Origin: Tetracentron sinense
Lineage: Eukaryota; Streptophyta; Magnoliopsida; Trochodendrales; Trochodendraceae
Reading direction: 5' to 3'
NCBI GenBank assembly: GCA_015143295.1
Contig: CM026566.1
Location: 6,807,072 to 6,871,071, forward strand
Length of the DNA stretch: 64,000 bases
This document shows positions 11,985 through 23,848 of this stretch, in pieces (within the stretch, counting starts at the first letter, position 1; every line of letters starts with the position of its first letter). Made by a program: the position numbers and the translations under genes. The notes beneath the pieces were generated by a model. It was not told the origin of the DNA and searched no databases. It saw only the letters and a list, made by a program, of their open reading frames with translations.

Positions 11985-12360
11985 CTATATATCTTTTACC
12001 CATCGTCTCTAGTTGTTTCTCAAACACTTTCTGAGGAATAGCTTTCGTAAACGAGTCTGCCACGTTGTCTGCTGACGCAATCTTGGATAACTTGATGTCT
12101 CCTCTCTTGACAATGTCTCAAATCAGATGGATGTGCTCAGTCCTCTGATGTGCTCTAGGCTTGAGCAACAATACCACTATTATCACTATAAAGTATGATA
12201 GGAGATTCTATCGAGGAAACAATTTGGATAAACTCTTTATCCATACTACTAGCTAGACAATGACATTTAATCCACCTTAAGTATATGAAAATGTGCTTAA
12301 CTGTTGTCCAATGCTCTAGGCCCAGGTTTGACTGATATCTGCTCACGATACTCACTGCGT
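11985..12360 (-). pseudogene. Copia RNase H domain, broken
   Basis: Minus-strand frames carry ILYSDNSGIVAQA (about 12158-12200), corresponding to the catalytic-Asp segment of the copia RNase H. After a frameshift comes RGDIKLSKIASADNVADSFTKA, the C-terminal signature that follows the domain in plant copia elements. The enzyme removes the RNA strand during reverse transcription in the virus-like particle. At least one stop (before DIVKRGD) and one frameshift disrupt it. Confidence 0.85.
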
Positions 12361-13176
12361 GATATATATCAGGCCTTGTTAGTCTAATTGACTTGGGACA
12401 ATCCCAATATCCTTTTCTTTCGATCTCTAAACACTTGGCCCAAGAATATAGGATGCTTCACCTAGGTCTTTTATAACAAAGTTAGAAGACAACCAAATTT
12501 TAATACTCGATAACATTCCTACATCATTACCAATGAGTAGAATGTCATTTACATAAAGAACTAGAAAAGTCACTGCGCTCCCATTGACCTTTTGTACACA
12601 GGCCTCATCCATGTTTTGTTGAAAACCAAACAATTTGATTGATTATCAAAACGGATGTTCCAACTCTAAGAAGCTGGCTTAAGACCGTATATCGACTTCA
12701 TCAATTTGCACACTTTACTATTTTGGTTATGGATTTCAAAACCTTCGGGCTGGTCCATATAAATATCCTCTTAAATGTTTCCATTCAAGAAAGCGGTTTT
12801 GACATCCATTTGCCAAATCTCATAATTATAGTACGCAACAATTGATAATAGATTTCTGATAGACTTAAGCATTGTTATTGGTGAAAAGATTTCCTCATAG
12901 TCGATACCAGCTTTTTGACTATAGGCTTTCGCCACTAGCCTTGCTTTAAAGGTCTCCACCTTTCCATCGGATCCACATTTTCTCTTGTAGATCTATTTGC
13001 ACCCAATGAGTCTAATGCCCTCAGATTTTTTTAACCAAAGTCCAGACACCATTCGAGTACATGGAGTCCATTTCAGATTCCATGATCTTATGCTAGTTCT
13101 CGGCATCAATATCACATATTGCCTCTTGATAAGTATAAGGATTATCTTCTAAGAAATCAGATTCCATAGTATATAC
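12361..13176 (-). pseudogene. Copia reverse transcriptase, broken
   Basis: Two minus-strand blocks carry the domain. 12771-12959 reads FKARLVAKAYSQKAGIDYEE with IWQMDVKTAFLNGNI (the first catalytic Asp in MDVKTAFLNG). 12427-12633 reads FLVLYVNDILLIGND followed by WLSSNFVIKDLGEASYILG. The catalytic box, normally Tyr-x-Asp-Asp, is Tyr-Val-Asn-Asp here, so a metal-binding Asp is lost. The intervening segment (IYGLKPAS region) is recoverable only with frameshifts. Confidence 0.88.
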
Positions 13177-13540
13177 CTAATATAGATAAGACAGTCTATC
13201 TGGAGGTCGACTAATCCTTGTACTTCTCCTACGCTTTTGTGCACTTGTAGGTTCAGTTAAGATAGGTTTAACCATGATCACTTTATTCTGATCTTGCTCC
13301 TCAAGATCTATTCTAAATCCACTTTCCCTATTAAGGATGAATTCCTCTTCTAAAAAAATGGCATTCCTGCTTACAAACACCTTTTGTTCGCTAGGATTAT
13401 AGAAATAGTATCCGAGAGTTTCTTTTGGGTATCCTATAAATAGACACTTTTCAGTCCTACTTTCCATTTTATCAAAGTTCTATTTTTGCACATGAACTGG
13501 ACAACCCCATATCTTGACATGATTTAGACTAGACTTTCGT
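13177..13540 (-). pseudogene. Copia integrase C-terminus and linker to RT
   Basis: The 96-residue minus-strand block at 13177-13467 begins ESRTEKCLFIGYPKETLGYY and continues with KVFVSRNAIFLEEEF. This is the conserved segment between integrase and RT in copia polyproteins (CxFIGYP...GYxFYxP...FVSRxxxFxE). It ends in a basic, Pro/Arg-rich linker before RT. It is separated from the catalytic core by stops. Confidence 0.85.
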
Positions 13541-14110
13541 TTATTCCATAGTCTTAAAAGGAGTCTTGGAAACATACTTAGAAGGTGCCCTATTTAATAG
13601 ATAGATAGCAGTCTCTAATGTATATCCCCAAAATGAAGTAGGCAAATCAATTTCATTCGAGAGGTACTCTCCTCCTTGGTCGGATCTGAGAGTTTTAATA
13701 CATTTACCTGATTGCTTTTCTACTTCATTACCGAATTCCTTGAACTTTTCAAATGATTCTAATTTATGTTTCATCATATATATGTAACCATATCTGGAAT
13801 AATCATCTGTGAAGGTTATGAAGTAGATAAAGTCACCTCTTGCTGAATGATTAATTGGTCCACATACATCAGTGTGAATTAATTCCAATATACTAGTTGC
13901 TCTCTTCGGTTTACCTGAAAACGACATTTTGGTCATTTTACCCTTCAAACAAGGTTCACAAGTTGGATAAGGTTCAACATGCAAATGGTTTAAAGAACCG
14001 TCCTTTACCAATCTGTTGATCCTATCCAAATTGATATCCGAAGATGCCATAAGTATGTTGGACTCACAGAATCACTACCTCTTTTATGAGGTTTCACACT
14101 AGTAGACATA
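13541..14110 (-). pseudogene. Copia integrase core with an internal deletion
   Basis: The first catalytic Asp is visible in LIHTDVCGPI and the second in LRSDQGGEYLS. The zinc-binding GAG-pre-integrase part ends with YPTCEPCLKGKM and starts LWHLR in a neighbouring frame at about 14055-14080. After GGEYLSNEI the frame jumps directly to LPTSFWGYTLETA, a motif that normally lies some 40-50 residues further on. The skipped stretch is the one that carries the catalytic Glu in related integrases. The deletion is in frame, so the reading frame stays open (169 residues) although the enzyme cannot work. Confidence 0.85.
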
Positions 14111-15400
14111 TTATCCTCAATGTTATTAATAGAATTGCATATAGGATCAATAAAATAAAGACTATTAGACAATTTGGTAGAGACAATAAATCTATTATTG
14201 AGCTTGATAACTACATTAGTATTAAAATAAACAAAATAACCAAAAGAGATTAAATTAAAAATAGAAATCCAATTTTTGCAGATGTCTGAGTTTGACACAT
14301 ATAAACAGTATTTCAAAATTAAGATCCTATCTAAAGCAAATTCTAAAATATAAGTCCCGATGACGATTGCAACAACACTTGTTTCCATTCTCATCTTAAT
14401 ATTGACTTCCTCATCACTGAGTTTTCTGCTCTCCTGAAACCCCTTTTGCAACATATTGCAAATGTATGAGGTAGATCAATTATCTACACACCAAGGGTCA
14501 GAGTATCCAACAATTAAGTTGGATTCGATGATAAATGATTCGAACATACCTTCCAAAGGTTTGTACATTTTGAGGGATGCTAAGTAAACTCGACAATTCC
14601 TCTTCTAGTGACCTGGTTTCCCGCAATGGAAGCAGAGATTATTTTCCTTTTCTTCTCGAAATGTGCTTTCTTGTTCTTCCCATTCTTACCTTTAAGGAAC
14701 TTGGAGAAGTTAGACTTATTCTTCTTTCTGTCTTTGCCCTTAGGCTTGGCCTCGAAGGTCCACTACCCTCCGTTACTTATGCAAATAGCTTATTACGCTT
14801 CATAAGTCTTCAGCCGTATGCAACATGTTTAGGAGCTCCGGTAGGGTATTCTTCAACTTTTTTATGTTGTAATTCAACACAAATGTAGAAAAGGATTCCG
14901 GGAGAGAGTTAAGGATCGCATTCGTTTAACTCTGATTATCAAAATCTGCACCGAGAGTTAAGAGCTCATTAATAAACCCCATCATCTTGATGACATGCTC
15001 CTCGACTGGGGTTCCATCAGAAATTCTGGTTCTCATAAGTCTTTTCCATAGCCAATTGCCTAACAGTTCTATTCTGTTCCGCAAACATCTCCTTGAGATT
15101 TGTCATAATATCCCTAGCAGTGGCAAAACCCTCGAGCTGCTGCTGTAAGACATTAGACATAGAGGCAATCATATAACATTTGGCCAAACTATTTGCCTTA
15201 TGCTATTTAGAGACTTTTCCAACTTGCTTTGGGGACTAAGTCTCCTCAGAAAATTCCGAGTAATCGGAAGTAAGAACATAAACCACCTTCTGAGAGGTAA
15301 GCACAATATCAAGATTTCTTTTTCAATCCACATAATTAAGACCGGTAAAGCAGTTTTCGTCAAGAATCTTGGAAAGGGGATTAAAAGTCGACATGACAAT
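14111..15400 (-). pseudogene. Copia gag and protease region, broken
   Basis: Starting near 15394 the minus strand reads MSTFNPL, then with small frame changes KILDENCFTGLNYVD and KRNLDIVLTSQKVVYVL. This is the N-terminal wording of plant copia Gag (UBN2/DUF4219 type). A zinc knuckle NLCFHCGKPGH with the final Cys (CCHC spacing x2, x4, x4) lies at about 14590-14645. The protease site lies near 14490-14510, where the family has an Asp-Ser/Thr-Gly-Ala motif. Here the sequence reads WCVDN then a stop. Gag would form the particle and the protease would cut the polyprotein. Both are inactive. Confidence 0.82.
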
Positions 15401-16174
15401 TTACATAAATAAAGCATAAACAATAACATTATCATTCACACATATATTTATCGGATTTTGGGATTTTAAATCTGCGACGATCCTCTCACCATTCTTCAAA
15501 TTTCATAAGTCTCTCCTTTATATGAAATTAGGAAATAAACAAATTTATTTCTGATGAGTATTGGGATTCATATAATACACATGCAATCTTCCATTCTAGG
15601 ACTACACATGCACCACAAAGTGGAGGATAGTTTTTATCCATCATTTTGAACATCTCATTAATTAGTGATTCCCAATTTTCTTGCGACCTCCAAAGACAGC
15701 ATGCCTGTCACATTTCAATCGTTATGTTTCCTTGTTTAAGTGAAATCCATTATACTTGGTTTGTTATATGATCGAGTAGGACTGTGCCCCCATTTTAGTT
15801 GACACTCCCTATTAGGCCATACACAAACCTATCTACTATAGAAATAAGACTCTAGGAGTTTAATTCAGACTGAGTTATGTCAGAATCATTTTGGCAGGAC
15901 AAGAATCAGGCTAATTAATTCATAGTCTTATTAATAATGGAAGGCCAGAGGATAATAATCCCATTTAAATCACTTAATATTTTTCTTGAAGGGATCAATG
16001 TAATCACATACACAATCATCATATAGAAATATGGAAATATGAGAATTTTCGATAACAGGAATAATATAGGAGTGATAAACTCCCACTAGCACTCACAGGG
16101 GGTTTCGACCACTAGTTTTTCACCCTATGGTCGAAACCTACTCATCCCTATAACTTTTAGGGTTAATGGAGGTT
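15401..16174 (-). other. Copia leader, part nearest gag
   Basis: Non-coding part of the element's 5' leader. Together with 18535-18839 and 20304-20971 it forms a long leader of about 1.7 kb between the primer-binding site and gag. I see no gene in it. Confidence 0.6.
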
Positions 16175-16179
16175 AGTTT

Positions 16180-18529
16180 TGTCACACCCCTTTTTAATAG
16201 AGTAGTCCCCACTGGGCGGAATTGACCCCGCAAGGTAAGGTTACTGGGAACTTGTCCAGTGGATGATATATCTTTGATCATGAACCTGTTACCGAATTGC
16301 ATTCATACTAATTTCTGAAACATGAGACATTCTTCTTTAATCCCAAAAGCCATGGGCTAAGTTATACTCATATATGTACTTAAATATATACATCTCAAAC
16401 GAACAAGTGGATAGACATCCACTATCATAATAGTTCAAAATTTACAAGAGTCTCGTGAGTGTGTTAGGTCTAGAAGTCTAGAAACAAAATGCAACCTAGA
16501 TTGAGCCGACATAAAGATGACTCCGAGGCATGATCTCAAAAAAAACTCGGAGGATTACTTCTTATCCAAAAACGGCTACTAATCTGAAAATTGGAGAAAT
16601 AACAGGGTGAGATATAGCTCAGTGAATGAATAACCACTATATATTCATAAAACATGGATATTTAGACATAATAGTTTTTGAAAAAATTCGGCAGAATCTC
16701 CTCTAAAAATAGAGGGTTCCAAAAATCTTATAACCTGTAAGACCTGTTCATAAGAGAATTCCTTTGAATAAAACGTAATATAATCCTCACACTTCCACAT
16801 TTCTCATTTACAATATGTACAACCATCTATAATTTTCTCCATACTTTATAGTGAGTCCAAATTTCTACAAAATCATTAAGTAGAATTCCCTTATGTTTCA
16901 TATCTATTCATTTTGCTTGCATGCCTGCATACATGGGCGCTTATCCTATGGGAAGCCCTATTCCCAGTACATCACATTTCCATCTGGGCACTTACCATAT
17001 AGGTAGCCCTATTCCCCAGTACATATTGTCTCTCATCTAGGTGCTTACCTTATATGTAGCCCTATTCCCAGTGCATACTCTTTTTATCTGGGTGCTTACC
17101 GTTTAGGTAGCCCTATTTCCAATGCATAGCATCTCTCGTCTGAGCGCTTACCTTACATGTAGACCTATTCCCAGGACATCGCATTTCCATCTGGGCGCTT
17201 ACCATATAGGTAGCCCTATTCCCAAGGCTTGAGTAATTATTAAGATTCTTGACTTTTACCTTAACTTTCTTTACAAAATTCTTAATTTGTGGAAATACTT
17301 ACGTACAAGTATTCATACTACCAAGCATTTCATAAGCATACTCACTTCCTTTATATTCGTAATGCCTATAAGTTCATAACCATGTATTCATACTACTAAT
17401 GTTTCCATAAACATATTTATGAGTTCAAAATCTTCATTTGAAAAATATTTCTATATTAGGTATTCACTCACCTGATCGGATAAACCTAGCTAGCACTGGA
17501 GCTCCTCGGATCAACTTCTGGTAGCATGTCCTCTCCTAAAGCATAACACATACACAACCATTCAAGTCCTTCCAATTTCAATTTCACAAAGATTTATTTA
17601 AAATTAGAAGCATTCACTTAGCAGTAAACTCATTTCAAATTTCATGTTAGGACATTTTCTAAAGTTTCCATAATACCTTTAATACTTTTAAACCATCGTA
17701 TTACACTTGTAAAATTTATAAAAATCATTTTTCATTCTATTATACACTTAATTAAAAATTTATAAAAACAATTGTATCAAAATAATTGATTAATAACAAA
17801 GCCCCAAATTATAGTTTTAGCATAAACACTATTTAACTCTTTTTAAATTTTTACAACCCTTTACTTCAAAATAAAACAATTTCTCAATCATCACATCACC
17901 CTAAGGAAAGATTTAGATGCAAGAAACCATAGTGAAAAATCAACTTTTCTTATACTAACCATATTGCTCAAGAATGAAGATAATAACTTTGGGTTGATGA
18001 TAGTTACCACTAATTGGCATCCCTTGGCTTCCAAAGGTTTCCCTCAAACACTAGCTTGTGATAAGAGGTAAGAAGACCATGAAATTTAGGGTTTAAAAGG
18101 GATTTTGGGGTCAGTTTTGGCCTAAACTAGGGCTGGCCGGCGGCGAGACTGTAGCTGGTCGGAGGTGAGACTGTGGCTGGCCGACAACTGGATTTGGCTG
18201 GTGGAGAGACGATGATGGTGATCGGTTCGTGAAGGGCAAAAAGGAAATGGGAGGAAGAGAGAAGAACCAAAGAGAAGAAATAAAGTAAGAGAGAGAACTC
18301 ACGTTCTCTTCTTCTGCCTCTTAAAAATGAACTCAAAATGAAATGACCAAATTGCCCTTTATATGTTTTTAAGGCTTCTCTTGTGGTCTAAGGGCAATAT
18401 TGGAAAATTAACGATTTTAGGCACATTTTCAAAAGATAAATTTCATCAAAAAATTTAATAAAACCATATCCTTACTTTAAATGTAGAAAATGTCGAAATT
18501 GCCCCTGTTTCTTGGGTTCGGGCGTCACA
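16180..18529. mobile_element. Solo LTR of a Ty3/gypsy element nested in the copia leader
   Basis: A 2350-bp unit begins TGTCACACCCCTTTTTAATA and ends GGGTTCGGGCGTCACA. It is flanked by exact 5-bp duplications AGTTT (16175-16179 and 18530-18534). The complementary-looking ends (TGTCACACCC / GGGCGTCACA) and size are those of plant gypsy LTRs. No internal domain is present, so the parent element was removed by LTR-LTR recombination or only the LTR is left. Minus-strand frames at 18111-18336 are low-complexity Ser/Pro reads inside the LTR and not genes. Confidence 0.88.
16935..17228 (+). repeat. Six-copy tandem repeat, ~51-52 bp, inside the solo LTR
   Basis: Units start near 16935, 16986, 17039, 17090, 17142 and 17193. 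Each contains a version of GCGCTTACC, TAGGTAGCCCTATTCCCAG and a CATCTG end. Units differ from each other by several bases, so the array is not recent. Confidence 0.9.
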
Positions 18530-18839
18530 AGTTTAATGATCCATCTAATTTTTCAACCTTTCAAAAAGCTTAATGCCTTTTCAGACATGATTATCATATA
18601 ATCTTGTAGCCCAAGGTTTTACGTAAAATTTCTGCATGGGTCACAAACTCCACGTCCAAAATGGCACTAGTAATGCTTTTTGTCTAAATATAAACAATTT
18701 ACAATTAAACTCAACTCATTCAAAAAGATATAATCCAATTATCCTAAATTCTCATAAAAACGATAATCACAATTATCAAAGCTTACTGGCTTAAACAAAA
18801 TATTATTATCATCACATGAACAATAATATATTATTTTAA

Positions 18840-20303
18840 CTAGTAAAAACCCTGTGCGATGCACAGGATAAGAAGACAAACCATTAAAATTTATAGGAAG
18901 GTAAGTATCTAAACCATGCGATGTTTGTAATTTCAAGTGACTGCACCACATCTACTCGACCCTATCAAAAGACGAACAACATTTTAGAGCCTTGAATTTT
19001 ATGATTGCCTGAAAATCAGTACTTGTCGAGAACTTAAGAAACAAACTTACTTGATTGCCAGGGACTTCCCTAAAATAGTGAACATCTTTGGATCCACTTA
19101 CAATCGACCCGGCCCCTTATTCCCTGCAAAGTGCAAACAGACAAGAACTTCCCTAGAAGGCACAAGCATGTTAGTTCCAATAACTGGGAAAATAAGATTT
19201 AGAAGAAATGTAATACTTTCTGAACAGATACCTGATCTTCAATGAAAGAGCCTTGCTATGGGGATTATTTGGTCCATACCAAAATTAGCAGAACCAATCC
19301 TGCTGCAGAAGTTCTCTCAACTAAACTAACAGGTGAAAATAATCACAGAAAAATATGATATGAACATCCCTTATCCTGAGACCCAAAGGTCATAACAAAA
19401 ACTTAACAAATTGAAGATGAAAAAACTGATAAAATGAGAAGGAAATAAATTAGAAGGGAAAAATCTAAAACTGGAGAATGAAGTAGATCAGCATCAAAGA
19501 CAGATGAAATGAAAGAACGATTTTCAATGAGAATGGCATTTCAAAAGCACATGGAATAAGATTGTCTTAATGTGTACTTTCAGGAGAATGATGTATCCGA
19601 CATAAATTTACCAACCCAGACTCAATTGACTCCGGATTCAAAGACTCACATGCATCGGTTGATGGTTCAAACTGCATTTGTATCTTTTATTCTTCTCAAT
19701 GTAACCCAGGTACTACTGTATAATAGGAAAATAACACTTACATGTGTTGCTAGCGACGGGAAAATTGAGATAGGCTTTCGCTACATAGTGGCATCTTATT
19801 TCCCAACTCCGCTGAACTTCCAATAAATTTCGAGATTCAGAAACAAAAGTCCATGCTATTTGATTGAGATCTAGTCTCATGGGTAGTTTCGTGGGAGGGG
19901 CTGGTGGTATGTGAGGAGGAGAGAGAATTAGGTGGTTAGAAAGAGAGACGTGGGAAAGTGGGAACGTGTTGTGTAAGAAGGATTAGGAAGGTTGTGCTGG
20001 CCCCAAGGATTAGGAAGTTAGGAGACGTTATAACTGATAAGTGTTTATTGAGAGAAAAGTGGGGTAAAGATTGCCGATTATTGGGACCAACACGTCCCCA
20101 CACACACACTCTTAGTCTTTTATCTCTAAATGGTTTTTGAATTGAGAGGGAGACGTGAGAGAGAGAGGGAGTTAATGGTTGAGATTAAAGAAGAGTGCCA
20201 CGTGGCATGCTTAAAATAGAACTCATAGGATTCCTAGGATTGAAGATTAGAGAGCAAAGAGAGGGGGTTAGGTGGCATTTATTTCTTTATATTATAGTAT
20301 AGA
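18840..20303 (-). mobile_element. Non-autonomous Helitron
   Basis: On the minus strand the unit starts TCTATACTATAATATAAAG (right side) and ends with a hairpin CCTGTGC-ATC-GCACAGG (18851-18867), seven bases, then CTAG (18840-18843). The base before the 5' TC is A and the base after CTAG is T, as expected for Helitron insertion between A and T with no target duplication. Length is 1464 bp. No Rep/helicase reading frame is present, so it depended on an autonomous relative. It lies in the leader of the copia element, which shows it came later. Open frames inside (19051-19245, 19572-19826) match nothing I recognise. Confidence 0.9.
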
Positions 20304-20971
20304 TAATATAATAATCTCACAATGGGTTGACAAAAATCATACGACCTTATTTAATTACAACCATTGAATTAAATAAAGTTTTACAACTATTGAAGATCTC
20401 CTATCTCGCAACAGTTCACTGGGAAACTCCTTCGGTTAAAATACTCCACAAAAAATCAGCAACCCTAATTCGAAAATTAAAACTTTTGCAGAATGAGAAA
20501 AAGAGGGGGGTGGGGGGGAGAGAAGGAAGTATGATTTGTGGAACACATCCAACTCATACAATAATAATTGTTTATCATGATAAATATAATATATTATCAT
20601 TATATGCCAGCCCGGGGCTCTCAAGAATAAATTAAACAATTTAATTTAATAGCTAAAAGGATTTCTCAAATCCAAAAGGGGCTTTATTTTATTTTAAATC
20701 TCTATATACCCATATTCAAATTTCGGGAAGTATTGGATTCATCCATAATAAAAATTAGTGTCTCACTAATTTTAAAGGGTTGATCAAAATCAATTTAATC
20801 CACCCTAAATTCATAATAGAAGGGGACACCCATTCCATGGAGATAAATTGATTACTTTAATCATCAAGAATCCAAAAAATTCAAATCCCATGGTGGCCGA
20901 AATTCATATAGGGATCTATCTTGATTTAAAAACAGGATAAAAACCATAAAATCAAATAGAAGCATAGTCGG
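20304..20971 (-). other. Copia leader, part nearest the primer-binding site
   Basis: AT-rich non-coding leader between the primer-binding site and the Helitron. It includes a poly-purine run near 20500-20530. Overlapping frames on both strands at 20327-20639 are chance. Confidence 0.6.
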
Positions 20972-20984
20972 GGCTCTGATACCA
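20972..20984 (-). other. Primer-binding site for initiator tRNA-Met
   Basis: The minus strand reads TGGTATCAGAGCC, complementary to the 3' end of plant initiator tRNA-Met. It is placed one base from the LTR boundary at 20986. This fixes the orientation of the copia element. Confidence 0.95.
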
Positions 20985-21282
20985 CTGAAAGTATGCCTCT
21001 TTTTAGTTTTATGAAAATAGTTCTTGGAGGGCAAACATCGAATTCCAAGATCTGACTATAGTTCTAATTGATTTATTCAATGAAGGATAGAACAATACTT
21101 ACAAAACTTCGCAAGTGAAAAATCACATTTGTGATTCACGAACCTTCTTTGATTCTCCAAAGCTTTTCTCCAACGGAAGCTAATGGCCCTTCTGATCCAA
21201 GCTCTTTTACCTTTTCTTTTTTTCTTGATTGAAAGAACACTTTTTGATCAATAAAGATTCAGTCTTGATGTAAAAATAATCA

Positions 21283-21341
21283 ATCTTGATCTTCAAAGAA
21301 GTCTTCTTGATCTTCAAAGAAGTGATCTTGATCTTCAAAGA
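21283..21341. repeat. Three-copy short tandem repeat absent from the partner LTR
   Basis: CTTGATCTTCAAAGAA occurs three times, about 21-22 bases apart, whereas the equivalent position in the left LTR (near 10300) has it once. It is followed by AATCAAGATT, so each copy can pair with the following segment. Confidence 0.85.
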
Positions 21342-21443
21342 ATCAAGATTCAACACAAGATAACAAATGGGAGAAGTCACCGTACACTTTAGAGAGGGAG
21401 AGAGAGAATTTGAGATTAGAGAATGTCTAATAATGGTTAGGGT

Positions 21444-21837
21444 TAGGGATGACAATTTCGACCCGCCCCTATAGGGGTGGTTTTTTTTTCAATTAAAACG
21501 GTTTAGGGGCAGGGTCGGTATTAAAAAAAAAGACCCGACTTGGTTTCGGGGCGGGGGTGGTTTTAGTATACCCCGCTTCGGTGCCCTGCCCCGAAACCAC
21601 TTTAATAATATATATAAATGAAAATATCCCAAAAAGCGTAATTACTTGAATTTTTTTTTATAAAAAAAGGTGAGGCATGGCGGGGCGGGGCCGGGGATTT
21701 TATAAGCGGGGCGGGGTTGGTTTCACCATATATAAGCCCTGGTCGGGGGCAGGGCGGGTCGGGGAATAGATGTTTTATAATCGGGTCGGGGCCGGGGTGG
21801 TAGAAAACCGCCCCGCCCCGCCCCATTGCCATTCCTA
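21444..21837. mobile_element. hAT-type MITE with exact 8-bp target duplication
   Basis: The left end is TAGGGATGACAAT and the complement of the right end is TAGGAATGGCAAT. The flanks carry exact copies of GTTAGGGT (21436-21443 and 21838-21845). The empty site exists in the partner LTR near 10420 (GGTTAGGGTTGGACG). The interior is rich in GGGGCGGGG, typical of a widespread plant hAT MITE. It has no coding content; the frame at 21602-21832 is a low-complexity read. Confidence 0.93.
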
Positions 21838-23396
21838 GTTAGGGTTGGACGTTCCACCCTAATGGTCTATTTAAAGACCCTTTAATTTGCTAACTTGCAA
21901 ATCAAGACAAACTTCTTTTTCTAATTCTAATCAATTAGAATTCTCTTTCCTATTTAATTCCGCATTCTCTCTTTCCTATTTTTCTAAGGAAACAAATAAT
22001 TAATTAGTAACCAACTTTTAGTAACTAATTTAAACAAGGGGCTGTCCATAGTGTGGGGCATCCCACCCTAGGTGGGCCCTACATATCTCACACCCATATT
22101 AGAGTGTTACACCCCTTTTGAGTTACCTCTTGATTACTATCAATTCCCATATGGGTCCTACCCAGTAGGTTAGTCACATCTTATGTGATCTCGCCTATTA
22201 GAGTTTCACTATACTATATAGTGAATTACAAGGAGAAATTAATTAATTTAATTATTAATTAAATTAAAAGCTTTGAGAAGGTCCTAGTGTGTGCGATCTA
22301 AATGCATCTCCAATTTCCAGTTGTGGGACCAAATGCTTCACTTTTAAGGTGAAGCCATGTTACTAGGAAACACTTTTCAATTAATTCCATTAGGAGCATA
22401 AAATGCTATCTAAGTCCCTGGACTTCCACTAATTACAATAATGTCCATTAACACATTGTGATTAAACCCCAAAAAATTAGAGAATTACTTGTAAGTCAAT
22501 TCCATCACAAGATTGATTTACAGACATGTCCTTCCATCATCTAATATTATTTATAAGCTTACTGGACAATATCTTATATTGTCTTTTCCCTAGCTTATAT
22601 TGAGAACTTTTTCTCTTTGATACCTTTAGTCAAACTTGGATTTTCAAATACAATTTAAATGCTCAATAAAATAATAATAATAATAATAATTACTTTTCTT
22701 TATTAAGAAAATAATCATTTCGATAAAAAAATTTCATCGATAAATACCAGCTGGATTTCCATGTTCGGTTTGACACGTATCAACTTAATATAATTCTAGA
22801 TGAAGAGTGGTGGAGTCCTCATTGAGCATTCACACATTTATTCAAGTATAGCGTACATAACCCAACGAGATTGTATTTAATCCGGTGTGTTGAACATTGA
22901 CGATTAACTACATCAAAGCTATATAGGTAAATACAAGAGAAGGTGTCGACTTCTCAGGTTAAGGACAATTTGTCAAATGGATTACCCTAAATATATAGAC
23001 AGTATATTTTTAAGGGTATCCACTAAGCGATCATGTTGCAATATAAGTACCTTTTACTTATATTCACATCTTAGTCAAGAGACCCTTTACTCAGTGATTG
23101 AGATTCATCACTCCATCTTATGGAACTAACCCTGTATAAGTTAGTAGGAATACATTGTCCTAAATAACTTGAAACAATTCTAGGAAACCCTCTCTCCTTG
23201 GCATTTGGTTCAAAACCAACTGGATGGTTTTCCCACAATGTTACCTAAGGGACAAAGTAGTCTCATCTTATGAGATACTTTATAATATATTAACCAATGC
23301 AGAAGACAATGTGTGAATGTAAATATGCTTTTATTAATAAAGTAGATTAATACAATTCCGGAATGACTTTTGTGGGCTTATATGTCTAATAGATTT

Positions 23397-23540
23397 ATAT
23401 AGATGTGGGAGTGCAATCGCCGAATCAAGGTATTTTCACAAAATCCATTCCTGTTGGTAGCCACCAAGCCCCGCTTTTCTTGACTGAGAAAAAGTGTTGT
23501 GGGTAGTGTTTCACTCAAACCAAGCTGGCTCGTTGGCTCA
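23397..23540. other. Flank of the copia insertion
   Basis: Single-copy-looking sequence continuing from the left flank before 10001. No feature is seen. Confidence 0.4.
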
Positions 23541-23685
23541 GCTCATTCAAGTCAAGCTCAAGCTGGCATTTCATGCTCAAAACGAATCAGCTTTGAATGT
23601 TTAAACAAACCAATCTCAAGCCAGACCTTGTTTGATTTGGTTCGGCTCGTTTAGAGCTTAGTTCGGCTTGAGCTTGGCTTTAAAT

Positions 23686-23716
23686 ATTATATATATACAC
23701 ACACACACACACACAA
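23686..23716. repeat. (TA)n(CA)n microsatellite
   Basis: TATATATA runs into about ten CA dinucleotides. Confidence 0.9.
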
Positions 23717-23798
23717 TGTTTTTTTATATAATTATTTATATTAATATAAAATAATTATTTCTATCTTTCTTTATTATAGATTATTATAATTTTTAATT

Positions 23799-23799
<1 letters not shown>

Positions 23800-23847
<48 letters not shown>
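23800..23847. repeat. (TAA)n microsatellite
   Basis: About fifteen TAA/AAT triplets are followed by AACAACAACAA. Confidence 0.9.

Positions 23848-23848
<1 letters not shown>

Larger units (their letters stand above)
10001..23391 (-). mobile_element. Complete Ty1/copia LTR retrotransposon carrying three later insertions
   Basis: Two related long terminal repeats (10001-11955 and 20986-23391) flank a minus-strand gag-pol region. The 5-bp target duplication GATTT is exact (9996-10000 and 23392-23396). A primer-binding site for initiator tRNA-Met lies one base inside the right LTR, and a polypurine tract adjoins the left LTR. Gene order on the minus strand is gag, protease, integrase, RT, RNase H, which is the copia order. 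After removing the gypsy solo LTR (16180-18529 plus one 5-bp duplication) and the Helitron (18840-20303), the internal region is about 5.2 kb. The LTRs differ by roughly one base in ten over the first 100 bases, and all genes are broken, so the element is old. Confidence 0.93.
20986..23391 (-). repeat. Copia 5' LTR (right on the plus strand) with a MITE inside
   Basis: It starts TGAAAGTATGCC and ends TATGTCTAATA, where the expected terminal CA has mutated to TA. It is longer than its partner because of a 394-bp hAT MITE with its 8-bp duplication and an expansion of a 21-bp unit near 21283-21341. The remainder matches 10001-11955. Confidence 0.92.

Noticed and set aside
18111..18336. Minus-strand Ser/Pro-rich frames in the gypsy solo LTR
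   Set aside because: Low complexity, two overlapping frames, no homology; lie inside an LTR.
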